DNA of 64,000 nucleotides from Breviolum minutum Mf 1.05b.01 (lineage: Eukaryota; Sar; Dinophyceae; Suessiales; Symbiodiniaceae), in contig DF240227.1 of NCBI GenBank assembly GCA_000507305.1, positions 180,830-244,829 on the forward strand, written 5' to 3'. Below, piece after piece: positions 1 through 9,045 of the stretch. Below the pieces are notes generated by a model. The model was not told where the DNA came from, ran no database searches, and worked only from the letters and a program-made list of their open reading frames with translations. A program made the position numbers and the translations under genes. Every line of letters begins with the position of its first letter. Positions within the stretch are counted from its first letter, which is position 1.

Positions 1-546
1 ACGGAACACCTCACCTTCTTGGAATACATCCCGGTCGTGGTGAAATCAATGCAGAAGTGCGCTAGCAGTCCTGAGCTCCACACATGGCCATCCGAGAAAC
101 CAAGCTCGATCTCACTGTGGGGACGGCAGGAGACTGAAAGCACAACTTGTTCCAGTCGTCACCACACCTGGGGCAGGCAAGTGAGTGCAAGCAGCCAATG
201 TTTGACACAAAGTGACTTGGAGCTCCCAGGCGATTCGAAGAAGTTGTACAACTCCCATGCAAACCAGTTGGACCTCCAGATATTTGATCCTGACATCCCA
301 GAGATTCCATGTACCAGCGGATCAGAAGGTGTTCGGGGGTCAGTTGGTTCAGCTCTTCACGTCCAGGGAGATTGCAAACCCTGTGCATGGTTTTGGCGGC
401 CGGGCGGCTGCACTCGAGGAGAGGCCTGTCAGCATTGCCACCTTTGCCCTCGAGGTGCCTTGCAGAAGAAGAAGCGACAGAATCGCCAACTCCTTAAGGC
501 GCTACGAGTGGCGCAGGTATCACGCGCATCACAGGCATCTCATTGA
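1..546 (+). CDS. CCCH zinc-finger protein, copy 1 (5' partial)
   Basis: Open from the first base of the window to TGA at 544-546, so the gene starts outside. The protein has an N-terminal motif FLEYIP near residue 6, then KCASSPEL, and at about residues 120-155 a zinc finger with C-x8-C-x5-C-x3-H spacing (CAWFWRPGGC, then C and CQHCH), followed by a basic helix rich in K, R and Q. This finger, with its conserved CKPCAWFW start, is an abundant dinoflagellate family; CCCH fingers usually bind RNA. The same FLEYIP and finger blocks recur at 9.4-10.4 kb. There they sit about 730 nt apart in different open stretches; here they are 350 nt apart in one frame, so this copy looks intronless. RNA binding is inferred from the fold only. 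Confidence 0.65.
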   Translation, partial: TEHLTFLEYIPVVVKSMQKCASSPELHTWPSEKPSSISLWGRQETESTTCSSRHHTWGRQVSASSQCLTQSDLELPGDSKKLYNSHANQLDLQIFDPDIPEIPCTSGSEGVRGSVGSALHVQGDCKPCAWFWRPGGCTRGEACQHCHLCPRGALQKKKRQNRQLLKALRVAQVSRASQASH

Positions 547-1474
547 CGCCGAGGTAGCAGGTTGCCTCAGCGCTCGCAACATACTCTAGGACATTCCCTT
601 TCGTGTTTTAAGCATGTTTGAAGGATTTACTGTAGCTTTCCGGCTTTGCAGGGTGGCTACCTTTGCAGCTGTGGGCCATATCATATATCTTCATGCAAGA
701 TTTTTGTAGTTAGTGACTTTTGCCACTTCTGTTTGCCAGGCAGAAGGATGCAGAGCACTGGTTGGTGTTGTTCTTATTTCTTTGATGTTCCTTGTGATTG
801 TCGTTGCTGCATGGTAAGCCCGAAGCAAGCCGGTAGACTGTGAATGATTGTACAGGGATTTTCAGTCTCAGGACGCACAACTTTTGCGCTGCAGAATTGT
901 GCGCCTGTTGGAAAGCTGCAGACACAGCTCAGATCCTTTGGGATCGTTTCAAGTCTCAAGTGTTTCAAGAAGACCATCCAAAAGGATAGGATATGTGCAC
1001 AAATTAATGCTGCAAGAGTTATATACAAACGTTTCTGTGTCACAAATTACTGTTCTGGCTGAGCATCCGCCTTAATTCGAACATTCCTAGTCGCACTGCT
1101 CAAGCATGAACTTGCAGATGGTAAGGTTGCTGCTGTGTACTTGCCGTAGGAATCTGTAAAGTGCAGTTCTTAGATTGATGCTGGAGGATCACAGCCCTTC
1201 TCTGACTTTTTTGTCTGATGAAAAAGATGATGAGTTCCTTCGGCGGGGCGAGGGTTCCTTGCCAAATATCCAGCGGAACCATAACTTTGCTACGGCAGAG
1301 CTGTGGCAAAGGATACCAACCAACAAGTATAGTGCATATATATATATATATATACATATATATTATAATATATATACATATTTACATATATTCATAGCTT
1401 GCGTCATTTGCACCAAATCCAGATCAAGGCCCCATTTTCCATCATCTCCAGCCACTTCTTAGCTTCAAACCTTA
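547..1474. other. Intergenic DNA between zinc-finger copy 1 and the retroelement
   Basis: No convincing coding sequence on either strand. A TA-rich microsatellite occupies about 1336-1390. If the element has terminal repeats, the left one should lie here, but I could not pair any segment with DNA downstream of 7429. Confidence 0.4.
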
Positions 1475-1915
1475 ATGCGGGAGCACCTCGTTCATTTTGC
1501 TTGGGGCGCTAGCCATTTGATCAGAGGGGCCCTTGGTTCACGAGGTGCGGAGACCTTGGCTCTTCAATTGGCTGAAGAGGTCAGGGTACTCCAAGCTGAG
1601 TTGGATCGAACACAAAGGGTCATTTCTGGATACGGGTCAGTGCTGGAGCGTTGTGAGAAGAAACAGGGATATCAGACATGGGGCAATCAGATACTCCTTT
1701 GTCTAATCTGTGTTTTGGTTATTTTGCTTGTTTTGACGTGGTACAAACCTTTTCAGAGACAGAAGCCATCACAACAACTGGCCTTGACGCAATCCAGTGG
1801 GGGAACCGGAGGTTCCAGTGATTCAGATTCACAGGACCAACCCCCTCCAATTACGATCAAGAAAGCGGGAACTGGACCGCTCCGACCTTCTCAGCTGGGT
1901 AAGGGCAGGAAGTGA
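1475..1915 (+). CDS. Retroelement ORF1: small coiled-coil membrane protein
   Basis: 146 codons. Residues about 24-62 form a heptad-like amphipathic helix (LQLAEEVRVLQAELDR). Residues about 72-90 are a strongly hydrophobic segment ending in WY, a likely single membrane span. The tail is Gln-, Ser- and Asp-rich, then basic. It resembles no enzyme. Its TGA (1913-1915) overlaps the ATG of the next ORF (1915-1917) in a TGATG junction, which suggests translational coupling. A Gag-like or envelope-like accessory role is possible, but function is unknown. It may instead be the first part of a Gag polyprotein. Confidence 0.55.
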   Translation: MREHLVHFAWGASHLIRGALGSRGAETLALQLAEEVRVLQAELDRTQRVISGYGSVLERCEKKQGYQTWGNQILLCLICVLVILLVLTWYKPFQRQKPSQQLALTQSSGGTGGSSDSDSQDQPPPITIKKAGTGPLRPSQLGKGRK

Positions 1916-2912
1916 TGGCCCTTCCAGACGAATTGACGTTGGACCTTCCGGAACCACAGATCCTGCTGCACTTTGGCGGGGACCCAAACGGATTCCATGA
2001 ACACCACAGATTGCTCCTTGTCAAGCTGACACCGGGACGGTGGATTGCGGCTTCTCCGGATTTTGATCTAGAAGTCATCGACCTCAACAATCGGAGACAC
2101 AGAATCCTCACTCAGAGGAGCCCTTTTCCGGCAGATGTTGCAGATCAGATCTGCTAGAATATGAGGGTGAAGTTGAGGCCATTCAAGAGATTGGGGCAGA
2201 GGAGATGGACAACTTCGCTGATGGTCAAAAGGGAGCTCTTGGGGACCTTCGAGTTTTGGGGACACATGTGGATAATGCCTCCAAACGGTTCCTTCCTTTC
2301 AAAGATGGCTTCCCATTGATGCGTGAGTCTGTCTTCACAGATTGGGGCTTCAGCGGACCTAGAGCTGTCAAGGAATATCTCGGGTCGATTCATGAATCCG
2401 GGACAGACATTGGCAACTATCATCTGTAATGGGTCAAGAACAGTGGAGTCAATCAACACAGTGCAGTTTGCCATGAGCATCGCAACCTGGTCGAGAGCCT
2501 CAGACTTGGGATCACGAAGGACCAGATTGACCCGTCAAACCTGATGATGTGTGAATTGATGGTGAGACGGCTGGTGCAGTTGGAAGTAGCTGTCACACGT
2601 AACCCCAACAACCCAGACTATAGTGGTTTGGAGGTCCTCCTTGAGAATCCTCTATCTGAAGGTGGAGCAGCTATCACTCGAGGACTGGATGAGTGGGTCA
2701 CTTCTCGATTGAAGGAGCGGGCTCAGATAGCTAAACAGGCTCGTTTGTTTCGAGAGGAGACTTCGTTGGCTGGTCGTGGGAAAGGAACCTCTTCGAGTGG
2801 TGGTGGTGATGCTGACGATGGAGATGCAAGCTTTTGGAGGAAGAAGAAGAAGAAGCGGCCGAAGGCCAAAGCAGGCGCTGGCACAGGAGGTGCTGGCGCA
2901 AAGGAGGGTTGA
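1915..2912 (+). pseudogene. Retroelement Gag-like protein, broken by frameshift and stop
   Basis: Starts MALPDELTLDLPEPQILLHF, which I recognise as the start of a protein repeated many times in Symbiodinium genomes. The first frame runs to TAG at 2155-2157. The family similarity then res um es in another frame from about 2154 (LEYEGEVEAIQEIG), meets an in-frame TAA at 2427-2429, and continues in that same frame to TGA at 2910-2912. The C-terminus is Gly/Ser-rich and then Lys-rich (FWRKKKKKRPKAKA), a likely nucleic-acid-binding tail like that of Gag. Compared with my memory of relatives, a segment seems missing around the first frame change; that is inference and needs alignment. No zinc knuckle is visible. 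Confidence 0.65.
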
Positions 2913-3039
2913 ATTGACCTTCCACCCTGGTCGTCTTTGTCATCCGGATGATCAGGGAACCTTTGCAGGATGGCCACCAATGGGCACGGTACAGAGCTCA
3001 TGGAGATCCCTTTCCTGTCAGTCCGAGCTGGATTGAATC

Positions 3040-4590
3040 TTGCCTGGAATGAGAAGGGATTGTTTTCCCGCAGCGGGGTGGTTGGACGGCGAAAGCTTTG
3101 AACAGCCTTGCTATGCATGGATCGAATCCAAATGTGGACAATATGCTGCGTGGTATGGCACCTATAACATGCCTCAGGTTGAGATGAGCCGGAGACTGGT
3201 CGAGGCTTTCAGGGAGGTTGGTGACCCCCCCGATAATCTTGATGGGAAACTGGCCCTTGAGGAGTTGGTGTCATGCAAAGACCTTTATCATGAGGAGCCA
3301 TCATCCCTGGCCTCCTACGACTTCAACAAGGTGAAAGTTTTGCATACAGACCTTAGACCTAGAGAACTCTCTGGTATGGTTCCTCGATTTGTCAGAGGCA
3401 TTCTGGACAGATTTGACACCATGGTGGAAAAGTCTCGGAGCGAAATTGCCTTGGAAGAGCCTTGCAGAATCAAGCCATACTGGGATCCCATCCTTCGCAA
3501 CTCGAAGAAGGAGAAGATCAAGCTGGTCATTGGGTTGGCTCGGAAGGGCCTAGTCTCCTTTCGCACATCCATCAAGGAGGAGATTGGGGTCTTCTGTGTC
3601 AAGAAGAAGACGCCAGAGTGGGTGAGGCTCATCATTGATGCCAGACGTGTCAACGCTAGTCATAGGCCACCTCCAACCACCAGACTTGCTTTTCTCGACG
3701 TGCAGTTCAAGAGACCCGTGGGAGGTGCTGGGGGACCTTGTGCCTTTGGTTTGGAGGCTGATGTTTCTGACTGCTTCTACAACTACACGAATGAGTGTTT
3801 GGCTTCGTGGTTTGGGATCAATCTCCCACTCACCTGTTCTCAGTGGAAGCTGTTGGGATGGGATGGTGGATCTATTTACTATGATCAGAGCAAGTCCTTT
3901 GAAGTACCCAAAGATGACACGATTCTTTACCCTGTGTTTAGGGGACTTTGCATGGGATGGTCTTGGGCTTTATGGCTCGCCAATGAGGCGGTGTGTTTTG
4001 CGGTGGCTGGAAGAATAGAACGTCCCTTGGGCGAAATTCGAGACCGGTTACCAGCTCCCAGCTTTGACAAGGGGGTGGTCACAGGTGTGTATGTGGACAA
4101 TATCTCCATCATTGGGGAGTCATCGGAAGCAGTGGCCTCAGCAGCTGAAGCTATTGCTCACCAGTTTCAATCTGATGGCATTCCTTTGGTGTGGTCAGCT
4201 AAACAACCGCAATCAGTGCTGAGTACAGTTGGTGTGATTTTTGATTTTGATCAAGGTGTTGCTAGAAATAGACCGGACAGAGTGTGGAGGACATTTCTGG
4301 GAGGCAAAGAGTTGCTTCGGCGACGGCGGGTTGCAATCAAGACGGTTGAGGTGTGGCTTGGACATGCTACATCCCTGTTCATGTTAGCGCCTGCTGGTCT
4401 GTCGTGCTTCTTCCACATCTACCGCTTCATCCAACAACACCGTGGGAAAAGAGCAGAGGTGTGGAAAGAGGTCAGAGAAGAAATCAAATTGGCCCTGGGC
4501 ATGATTTGGCTTTCCAGATGCAATCTACTTTTTGATCCTATCTTGCAAGTTGATGCGGGGGGGATGCCTCAACCAGTGGCTATGCTTTGA
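3040..4590 (+). CDS. Reverse transcriptase (retroelement pol, first part)
   Basis: 516 codons. RT motifs in order: VRLIIDARRVNA (about residues 195-206), motif A GLEADVSDCF (about 237-246) with the catalytic Asp, motif B GLCMGWSWALWLA (about 301-313), and motif C VYVDNISII (about 350-358). Motif C reads YVDN where most reverse transcriptases have YxDD, so the second Asp is Asn. The upstream MEKSRSEIALEEPCRIKPYWDP-like region matches the pre-RT linker of the dinoflagellate family. The frame ends shortly after VDAGG, which is the start of the RNase H domain, so the TGA at 4588-4590 is probably a frameshift product of the G7 run at 4557-4563. The true start may be upstream of the first ATG. Confidence 0.88.
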   Translation: MPGMRRDCFPAAGWLDGESFEQPCYAWIESKCGQYAAWYGTYNMPQVEMSRRLVEAFREVGDPPDNLDGKLALEELVSCKDLYHEEPSSLASYDFNKVKVLHTDLRPRELSGMVPRFVRGILDRFDTMVEKSRSEIALEEPCRIKPYWDPILRNSKKEKIKLVIGLARKGLVSFRTSIKEEIGVFCVKKKTPEWVRLIIDARRVNASHRPPPTTRLAFLDVQFKRPVGGAGGPCAFGLEADVSDCFYNYTNECLASWFGINLPLTCSQWKLLGWDGGSIYYDQSKSFEVPKDDTILYPVFRGLCMGWSWALWLANEAVCFAVAGRIERPLGEIRDRLPAPSFDKGVVTGVYVDNISIIGESSEAVASAAEAIAHQFQSDGIPLVWSAKQPQSVLSTVGVIFDFDQGVARNRPDRVWRTFLGGKELLRRRRVAIKTVEVWLGHATSLFMLAPAGLSCFFHIYRFIQQHRGKRAEVWKEVREEIKLALGMIWLSRCNLLFDPILQVDAGGMPQPVAML

Positions 4591-5954
4591 TGACGACTTT
4601 GGCCTCTCCGACAGAGATTGGTGATGGATGCAGGTTTCGAGAGACTTGGAGATTCCGACCTCTTCCTGAGAGCTTGGTGACGGCTGCCCGTTCAGGCACC
4701 CAGTCGGCGGTGGAGGATGTCCTGAAAGAACTTCATGCAGAACCTACAGGTCCCATCATGGAGGAGATGAAGCCTTCACAACAATTTGGTGCTGGTTTGG
4801 TGACTCAGTTTGCAACGTGGTTGGTTGAATCACAGGACAAGCAGAGTTGGTTGAGAACCAGTGCAGTGTCCAGTCAACTAAAAGCAGCTCCTTCAAAACG
4901 CATTGTGGTTGACCTTCCGGCGCTGGTGTGTCCCTTAGAAGATCGTCTCTGCAGACCAGAGAGGTACTCACTTTTGTGGCGAAAGTCATGGAGGAACAGG
5001 GAGGAAAAGTTTCACATTACTCTCAAGGAGGCGAAGGTGGCTTTAAGTAGCCTCAAAAGAACCTGCAGAGTTTCTGGACTTCACGGCAAGCTGAAATTGA
5101 CATTTACAGACAATCTTAGCTGTTTATGTGCTTTTGAAAAAGGCCGGGCCAGTGATTTCCGGCTCAACAACATCTGCAGGACAGCGGCTGCCTATGCTTC
5201 AGCTTGTGGGATTCGTTGGCGGCTTCGTCACATCGAGGCCAAGAGGAACCCTGCTGATAAAGACAGTCGAGCTTTTGAAAGAAAGACGAGAAAAAGATCC
5301 TGGGAGAGTGGTGTGGCTTCCAAAGTTTTTGACAGGGGCAAGCCTTTGCACACAGAGTCTGAGAAAGCAGTTGAGATGTCAACTTCACAGCAATTGGCCT
5401 TGAAGTTGCAGCAAGGTGAGAAGAGCTTGAGGGAAACAAGGCAGACCGCTTTGGACGATCACTGGGCTAGGCTTGAGAAGCCGGGCAACAATGGTGAGAT
5501 GCATAGCAAGGCGACTCCTTCGATCCCTTCGAGTGGAATGTTTCTTGAACTCTTTGCTGGGACTGGCCGATTGACTTCGGCTGTTAGAGCCTTGAGTAAG
5601 GCAACTCTCACACCTGTGGAGCTGAAAGATGGAGCTCTCTTCGACCTACGGAGGAGAAGCATTCAGGAGACCGTTCTCTCTTGGATCAGATCAGGAAGAG
5701 TGGCTTTTGTTCGCCTTGGCACCCCATGCACAGTTTTTTCAAGAGCCAGACATTGGATCAAACATCGGCAACGTGCTGCTGAAAAAGAGCGAGTGGGGCT
5801 AGAGATGGCTCTCTTCACGGCAGAGGTGATTCAGACATGCAGAAGATATATAAGGTGCATTGGAGCCTTGAAAACCCCCGATATAGTCGACTTTTTGATG
5901 TCCCTTTTCTGCATGAGATTTTGCATTCAACTGGTAGCTACATTGTTGATCTAG
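4590..5954 (+). CDS. RNase H plus methyltransferase-like domain (retroelement pol, second part)
   Basis: The first residues of this frame (after SGYALMTTLASP, readable from about 4570) continue the RNase H fold begun in the RT frame. RNase H acidic residues are visible: Asp in VDAGG at the end of the RT frame, Glu in LKEAKVAL (about residue 145), Asp in TFTDNLS (about 172), and Asp in NPADKDSR (about 220). It would remove RNA from the RNA-DNA hybrid. From about residue 315, LELFAGTGRLTSAVR and later RLGTPCTVFSRAR resemble motifs I and IV (PC) of C5-cytosine methyltransferases. After about 5850 the frame no longer matches the family, and the last 30 codons are out of frame. Confidence 0.78.
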   Translation: MTTLASPTEIGDGCRFRETWRFRPLPESLVTAARSGTQSAVEDVLKELHAEPTGPIMEEMKPSQQFGAGLVTQFATWLVESQDKQSWLRTSAVSSQLKAAPSKRIVVDLPALVCPLEDRLCRPERYSLLWRKSWRNREEKFHITLKEAKVALSSLKRTCRVSGLHGKLKLTFTDNLSCLCAFEKGRASDFRLNNICRTAAAYASACGIRWRLRHIEAKRNPADKDSRAFERKTRKRSWESGVASKVFDRGKPLHTESEKAVEMSTSQQLALKLQQGEKSLRETRQTALDDHWARLEKPGNNGEMHSKATPSIPSSGMFLELFAGTGRLTSAVRALSKATLTPVELKDGALFDLRRRSIQETVLSWIRSGRVAFVRLGTPCTVFSRARHWIKHRQRAAEKERVGLEMALFTAEVIQTCRRYIRCIGALKTPDIVDFLMSLFCMRFCIQLVATLLI

Positions 5955-6236
5955 ACTTCTGCATGTATGGGGAAAGCCACACGTATTTTCACAGATGTCA
6001 AAGAGATGGAGGAGCTAAGCAGAACTTGTTGTCACCGTAAGCATGCAACAGTGCTTAGGGGATCAGAGATGGTGGTGGTCGATGGTGTGCGTAAATCAGT
6101 TCCCAAGACAGTTAAAGCAGGGCAATACCCTCTTGCATTGACAGCAGTTTGGGCACAGGTCATAGCATGTCATAGCAGTTTTCTTGAGCAATTCCGTCAA
6201 TCATTCCGTGGTTTTAGATTTGCAATGGAAACATGA
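5837..6236 (+). pseudogene. C-terminal part of the methyltransferase-like domain, frameshifted twice
   Basis: From about 5855 a second frame reads WSLENPRYSRLFDVPF and VDLDFCMYG. At about 5968 (a GGGGAAA run) the match returns to the original frame as KATRIFTDVKEMEELSRTC and ends TVKAGQYPLALTAVWAQVI near 6166. I recognise this pattern (ENP...SRL, D.CMYG, TRIFT, YP..L...WA) as the conserved back half of the domain attached to RT-RNase H in dinoflagellate elements. Two indels therefore inactivate it here. Its substrate is not known to me; base methylation is an inference from the PC motif upstream. Confidence 0.6.
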
Positions 6237-7429
6237 GCTGGAGGGGTGTCTCAACAAACAGATACCAAAGGGACAGATTCACACCTCTGACCAGTGGAGT
6301 TTTCAAATCGCCAACCTCGACAGAAAGTTCAAGGGGGCCAAAGAGAACATCGTTTTTGGGCAGCACTCCTCCAACGAGGAAGCTCAAAAACGTCAAGAGA
6401 AGTTGCACAAAATCTTCGACTGTGGCAAAGGGCAAAAACAGAAGCGCCTCTTCGATTAGGAAGAAGCTTCCGAGACATCAACAGATGAGAGCACTTAGGG
6501 TCAAAGATCCAACGCTGCTGAAGTATCATGACGCAGTGCAGAACTTTGAATCCTACTGCAGAAGACGTCGAATGACCAACACAGACATTGAGGCGGCAGA
6601 CAAACACATGGCTGAATTCTTTGCGGATCTCTATGAAGATGGAGAGCCTTACAATTCTGCTAGCTATGCATTGTTTGGATTTTTGGTCCTTCGCACTGAT
6701 GATAGCAGACCTGAGAAGATGCTTTTTCCAAGGGCTCGTGGTGCTCTGAAAGGGTGGTCATCCAGGTCACCTCAATCTTCCAGGACAGGCGCAAACCCTC
6801 TGATATGGCATTTGGTTGGTCTGACTATCTCAGAAGTTTGCCCACCTGCTGCAGCTGCATTGCTTTTGCAACTTGACACCTTTGCTCGTCCCACAGAGAT
6901 TTTGCACTTGTGTCGTAGAGATGTCATAAAACCAGCATCTCGACATTGCAAGTTTTGGGGGGTCATCTTTGGAAACTCCGAGGTGGGAGACGCCACTAAG
7001 ACTGGAACTCAGGATGATACAGTTTTGCTTGACTCTGACGATCGTAGATACGCAGCGAAGGTGTTGCAAGCAGTTTTTTCCCGAGTTCATAGCCAAGACG
7101 ACTGGTTGTTTCCTTCACTGACCCTCGCAAAATATGAACAGTTGTTTCGAGATGCTAAAACCAAACTCAAGCTTGGACAGTTTGGTTTAACGCCCCATGC
7201 TGTTCGACATTCAGGGCCTTCAGCAGATTTCTTAGCAAAAACCAGAGGCGCTTCTGAAATTCAAGCAAGGGGTCGTTGGAAAACCATGCAGTCAGTGCTG
7301 CGATACCAGAAGCCAGGGCAGATGCAGGCCAAAATGAATAGAATTCCAAAGGAAATCTGGATACGAGCTTCACAGGCCTTGCCTCGACTTCTTCAGCGGC
7401 TTGAGCAATTTTATGGGAAACCCACCTAA
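6233..7429 (+). CDS. Tyrosine recombinase of the retroelement
   Basis: 398 codons. The catalytic residues of the tyrosine recombinase (phage integrase) family are all present: Arg in DTFARPTEIL (about residue 219), His-x-x-Arg in TPHAVRHSG (about 322 and 325), Trp in GRWKTMQSV (about 347) and the nucleophilic Tyr in LRYQKPG (about 358). An N-terminal core-binding region (residues about 90-190) precedes it. It would join element cDNA into the host through a 3'-phosphotyrosine intermediate. The first 80 residues are basic and low in complexity, so the true start may be later, near 6486. The intact tetrad contrasts with the broken methyltransferase upstream. Confidence 0.85.
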   Translation: MSWRGVSTNRYQRDRFTPLTSGVFKSPTSTESSRGPKRTSFLGSTPPTRKLKNVKRSCTKSSTVAKGKNRSASSIRKKLPRHQQMRALRVKDPTLLKYHDAVQNFESYCRRRRMTNTDIEAADKHMAEFFADLYEDGEPYNSASYALFGFLVLRTDDSRPEKMLFPRARGALKGWSSRSPQSSRTGANPLIWHLVGLTISEVCPPAAAALLLQLDTFARPTEILHLCRRDVIKPASRHCKFWGVIFGNSEVGDATKTGTQDDTVLLDSDDRRYAAKVLQAVFSRVHSQDDWLFPSLTLAKYEQLFRDAKTKLKLGQFGLTPHAVRHSGPSADFLAKTRGASEIQARGRWKTMQSVLRYQKPGQMQAKMNRIPKEIWIRASQALPRLLQRLEQFYGKPT

Positions 7430-9045
7430 CACCAGGGCTGAAAGGCCATGACTTGTGGTGGTTGATTGGACTTGAGATAGACTGCATCAATCCAGCAGTC
7501 TTTTCAAATGACTTTTCCTTTCAGAAGTGATGCAAACATTGCAACACTTACATCAACTTCGGATTCACAGAGCGTTGCAGCAGAAAGGTTGGGCCACTCA
7601 GAGTCTGTGATTGATAGTTGACAATATATATATATATATATTATATACCATATTGATATGCATGCACATAATGTCATCAAGAAATTTGCCTCACCTCTCG
7701 CTGTTGTTGATTGGCCAGTTTGGACTGGACATAGCAATGATGGACGAATAGAAGCTACGCATGAGCAACTCAGCTTTGCAGCCTTTCCGATAACGCTCAG
7801 ACTTGGCTCACGACAGCTGCACTAGAAACCCCAACAGGTAGCACATGATCGTAAGGCAGACTGAACACACACTTGCCTAACACGACCGCCTTCTTCCTGC
7901 TTCTCAAAAAGAGCCTATGAAATTTTGAATTGTACAGCTTAACCAAAACCAATGGCTTGGCCACACCATTCAAAACTCCACGGAGTGCAAATCACATCTT
8001 CTTCATTTCGCCGACGGTCTCATGGTGCGCAGGGCTTTTGGGGAGTGGCGAAAGAGGGGGGGGGTACGCCATGACCTTTGGACTGATTCCATGCGGCATT
8101 TCTTTTGAAAGCTAAGAGTCTGCAGAGTCAAGATTCCAGAAAGAGTAAAAAAGCCTCCCATGGTAACGGCAGTGGCGGTAGCCATTCTGTATGGTTGGTA
8201 GATTTGGTAGCATTGCGCGACAGTTGACAAAACACCCCACCAACAACTGCTCCGCAACGTTTCTCAAATGCAGTTGAGCGACTCTGAAGAAGAGTCAGAG
8301 GATATTGACGTCTCTCCAATCCAGGACTGCAAGGGAAGAGCCCAGGAGTCTTTCTTCTCCAAGAATCCAGTATCCTTGACAACTGGACCACTCCTTGACC
8401 TGATATCCTTCGGGTAAAAAATTGCCAAAAGAGAACAGCAATAGGAAAATCGAATCCCTTGCTCCGCTTCGCAGGAGCCGGAAGCTGAAAAGCATGAGGT
8501 GTGGGCCAGCTTCATGACACAGGGACATGCAGCCCCACTTTCAGTCCACTGTTTTTCTCACTTCAGGAAGGGGAAAGGAAGAGTGCAAAGAAGGGAATCG
8601 AGAAACTACTCGTAGTTTGCAAGATTGAGCATATTTTGGTCAACTTGATATGGTTTTGCTTTGGCCTATATGTACCGATTATGTCGTATCATAATCATAG
8701 CGATAGTCGATAGTAATTACAGTATGTTATTACAGTAATGTTTGTGGACAGTGACAGGTGGCAGGTCTAAGTGACTTCTTGCCAGTGAAGAGAACGTGCA
8801 GGAAAGTGAGAAGGTGACCGAAAACGAGTCAAATGCGGCCACCTTAGCATTGAGAGTTCAGACTGCAGCATTTGCATCGAAGCAAAAATACCAAATGATC
8901 CCAGTCGACTTGTGGACATGTTGCTGGATGGCATCGGATAAATATTTGGGAACCTGCAGGAACACTGGCAGTACGTTCCACATTCGCTTGGGCTGGGGAT
9001 TTGCGGATTGTGGCAAGATGTGGCAAGCACCTGGCTTTGACACAG
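7430..9045. other. Non-coding stretch 3' of the retroelement
   Basis: No exon-like reading frame could be supported. It contains a TA/TAT microsatellite at about 7622-7650. The right end of the retroelement should lie in the first few hundred bases, but I found no terminal repeat by eye. Confidence 0.4.

Larger units (their letters stand above)
1475..7429 (+). mobile_element. Degenerate tyrosine-recombinase retroelement (DIRS/Ngaro-like order) with a methyltransferase-like domain
   Basis: One strand carries, in order, a small membrane ORF, a Gag-like ORF, reverse transcriptase, RNase H, a methyltransferase-like region and a tyrosine recombinase. RT plus RNase H plus a tyrosine recombinase, with no DDE integrase or aspartic protease visible, is the hallmark of DIRS-type elements; the recombinase downstream of RT is the Ngaro-like order. 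The copy is damaged: a frame change near 2150, an in-frame TAA at 2427-2429 in the Gag-like region, a frame change at the G7 run 4557-4563 that splits RT from RNase H, and two frame changes near 5840-5860 and 5966-5974 in the methyltransferase-like region. RT and recombinase remain open. The termini were not found, so the coordinates cover only coding content. Confidence 0.8.

Noticed and set aside
1336-1390. TATATA tract as a promoter TATA box
   Set aside because: It is a long TA microsatellite, similar ones occur at 7.62 and 59.52 kb, and dinoflagellates generally lack canonical TATA boxes.
2723-3118. 131-codon minus-strand frame across the Gag-like tail
   Set aside because: Shadow of the Lys-rich Gag-like C-terminus; the + frame matches the known retroelement family.
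4587-4592. Second TGATG overlap, between RT and RNase H frames
   Set aside because: RNase H residues on both sides show these were one frame; the overlap is a by-product of the frameshift at the G7 run.
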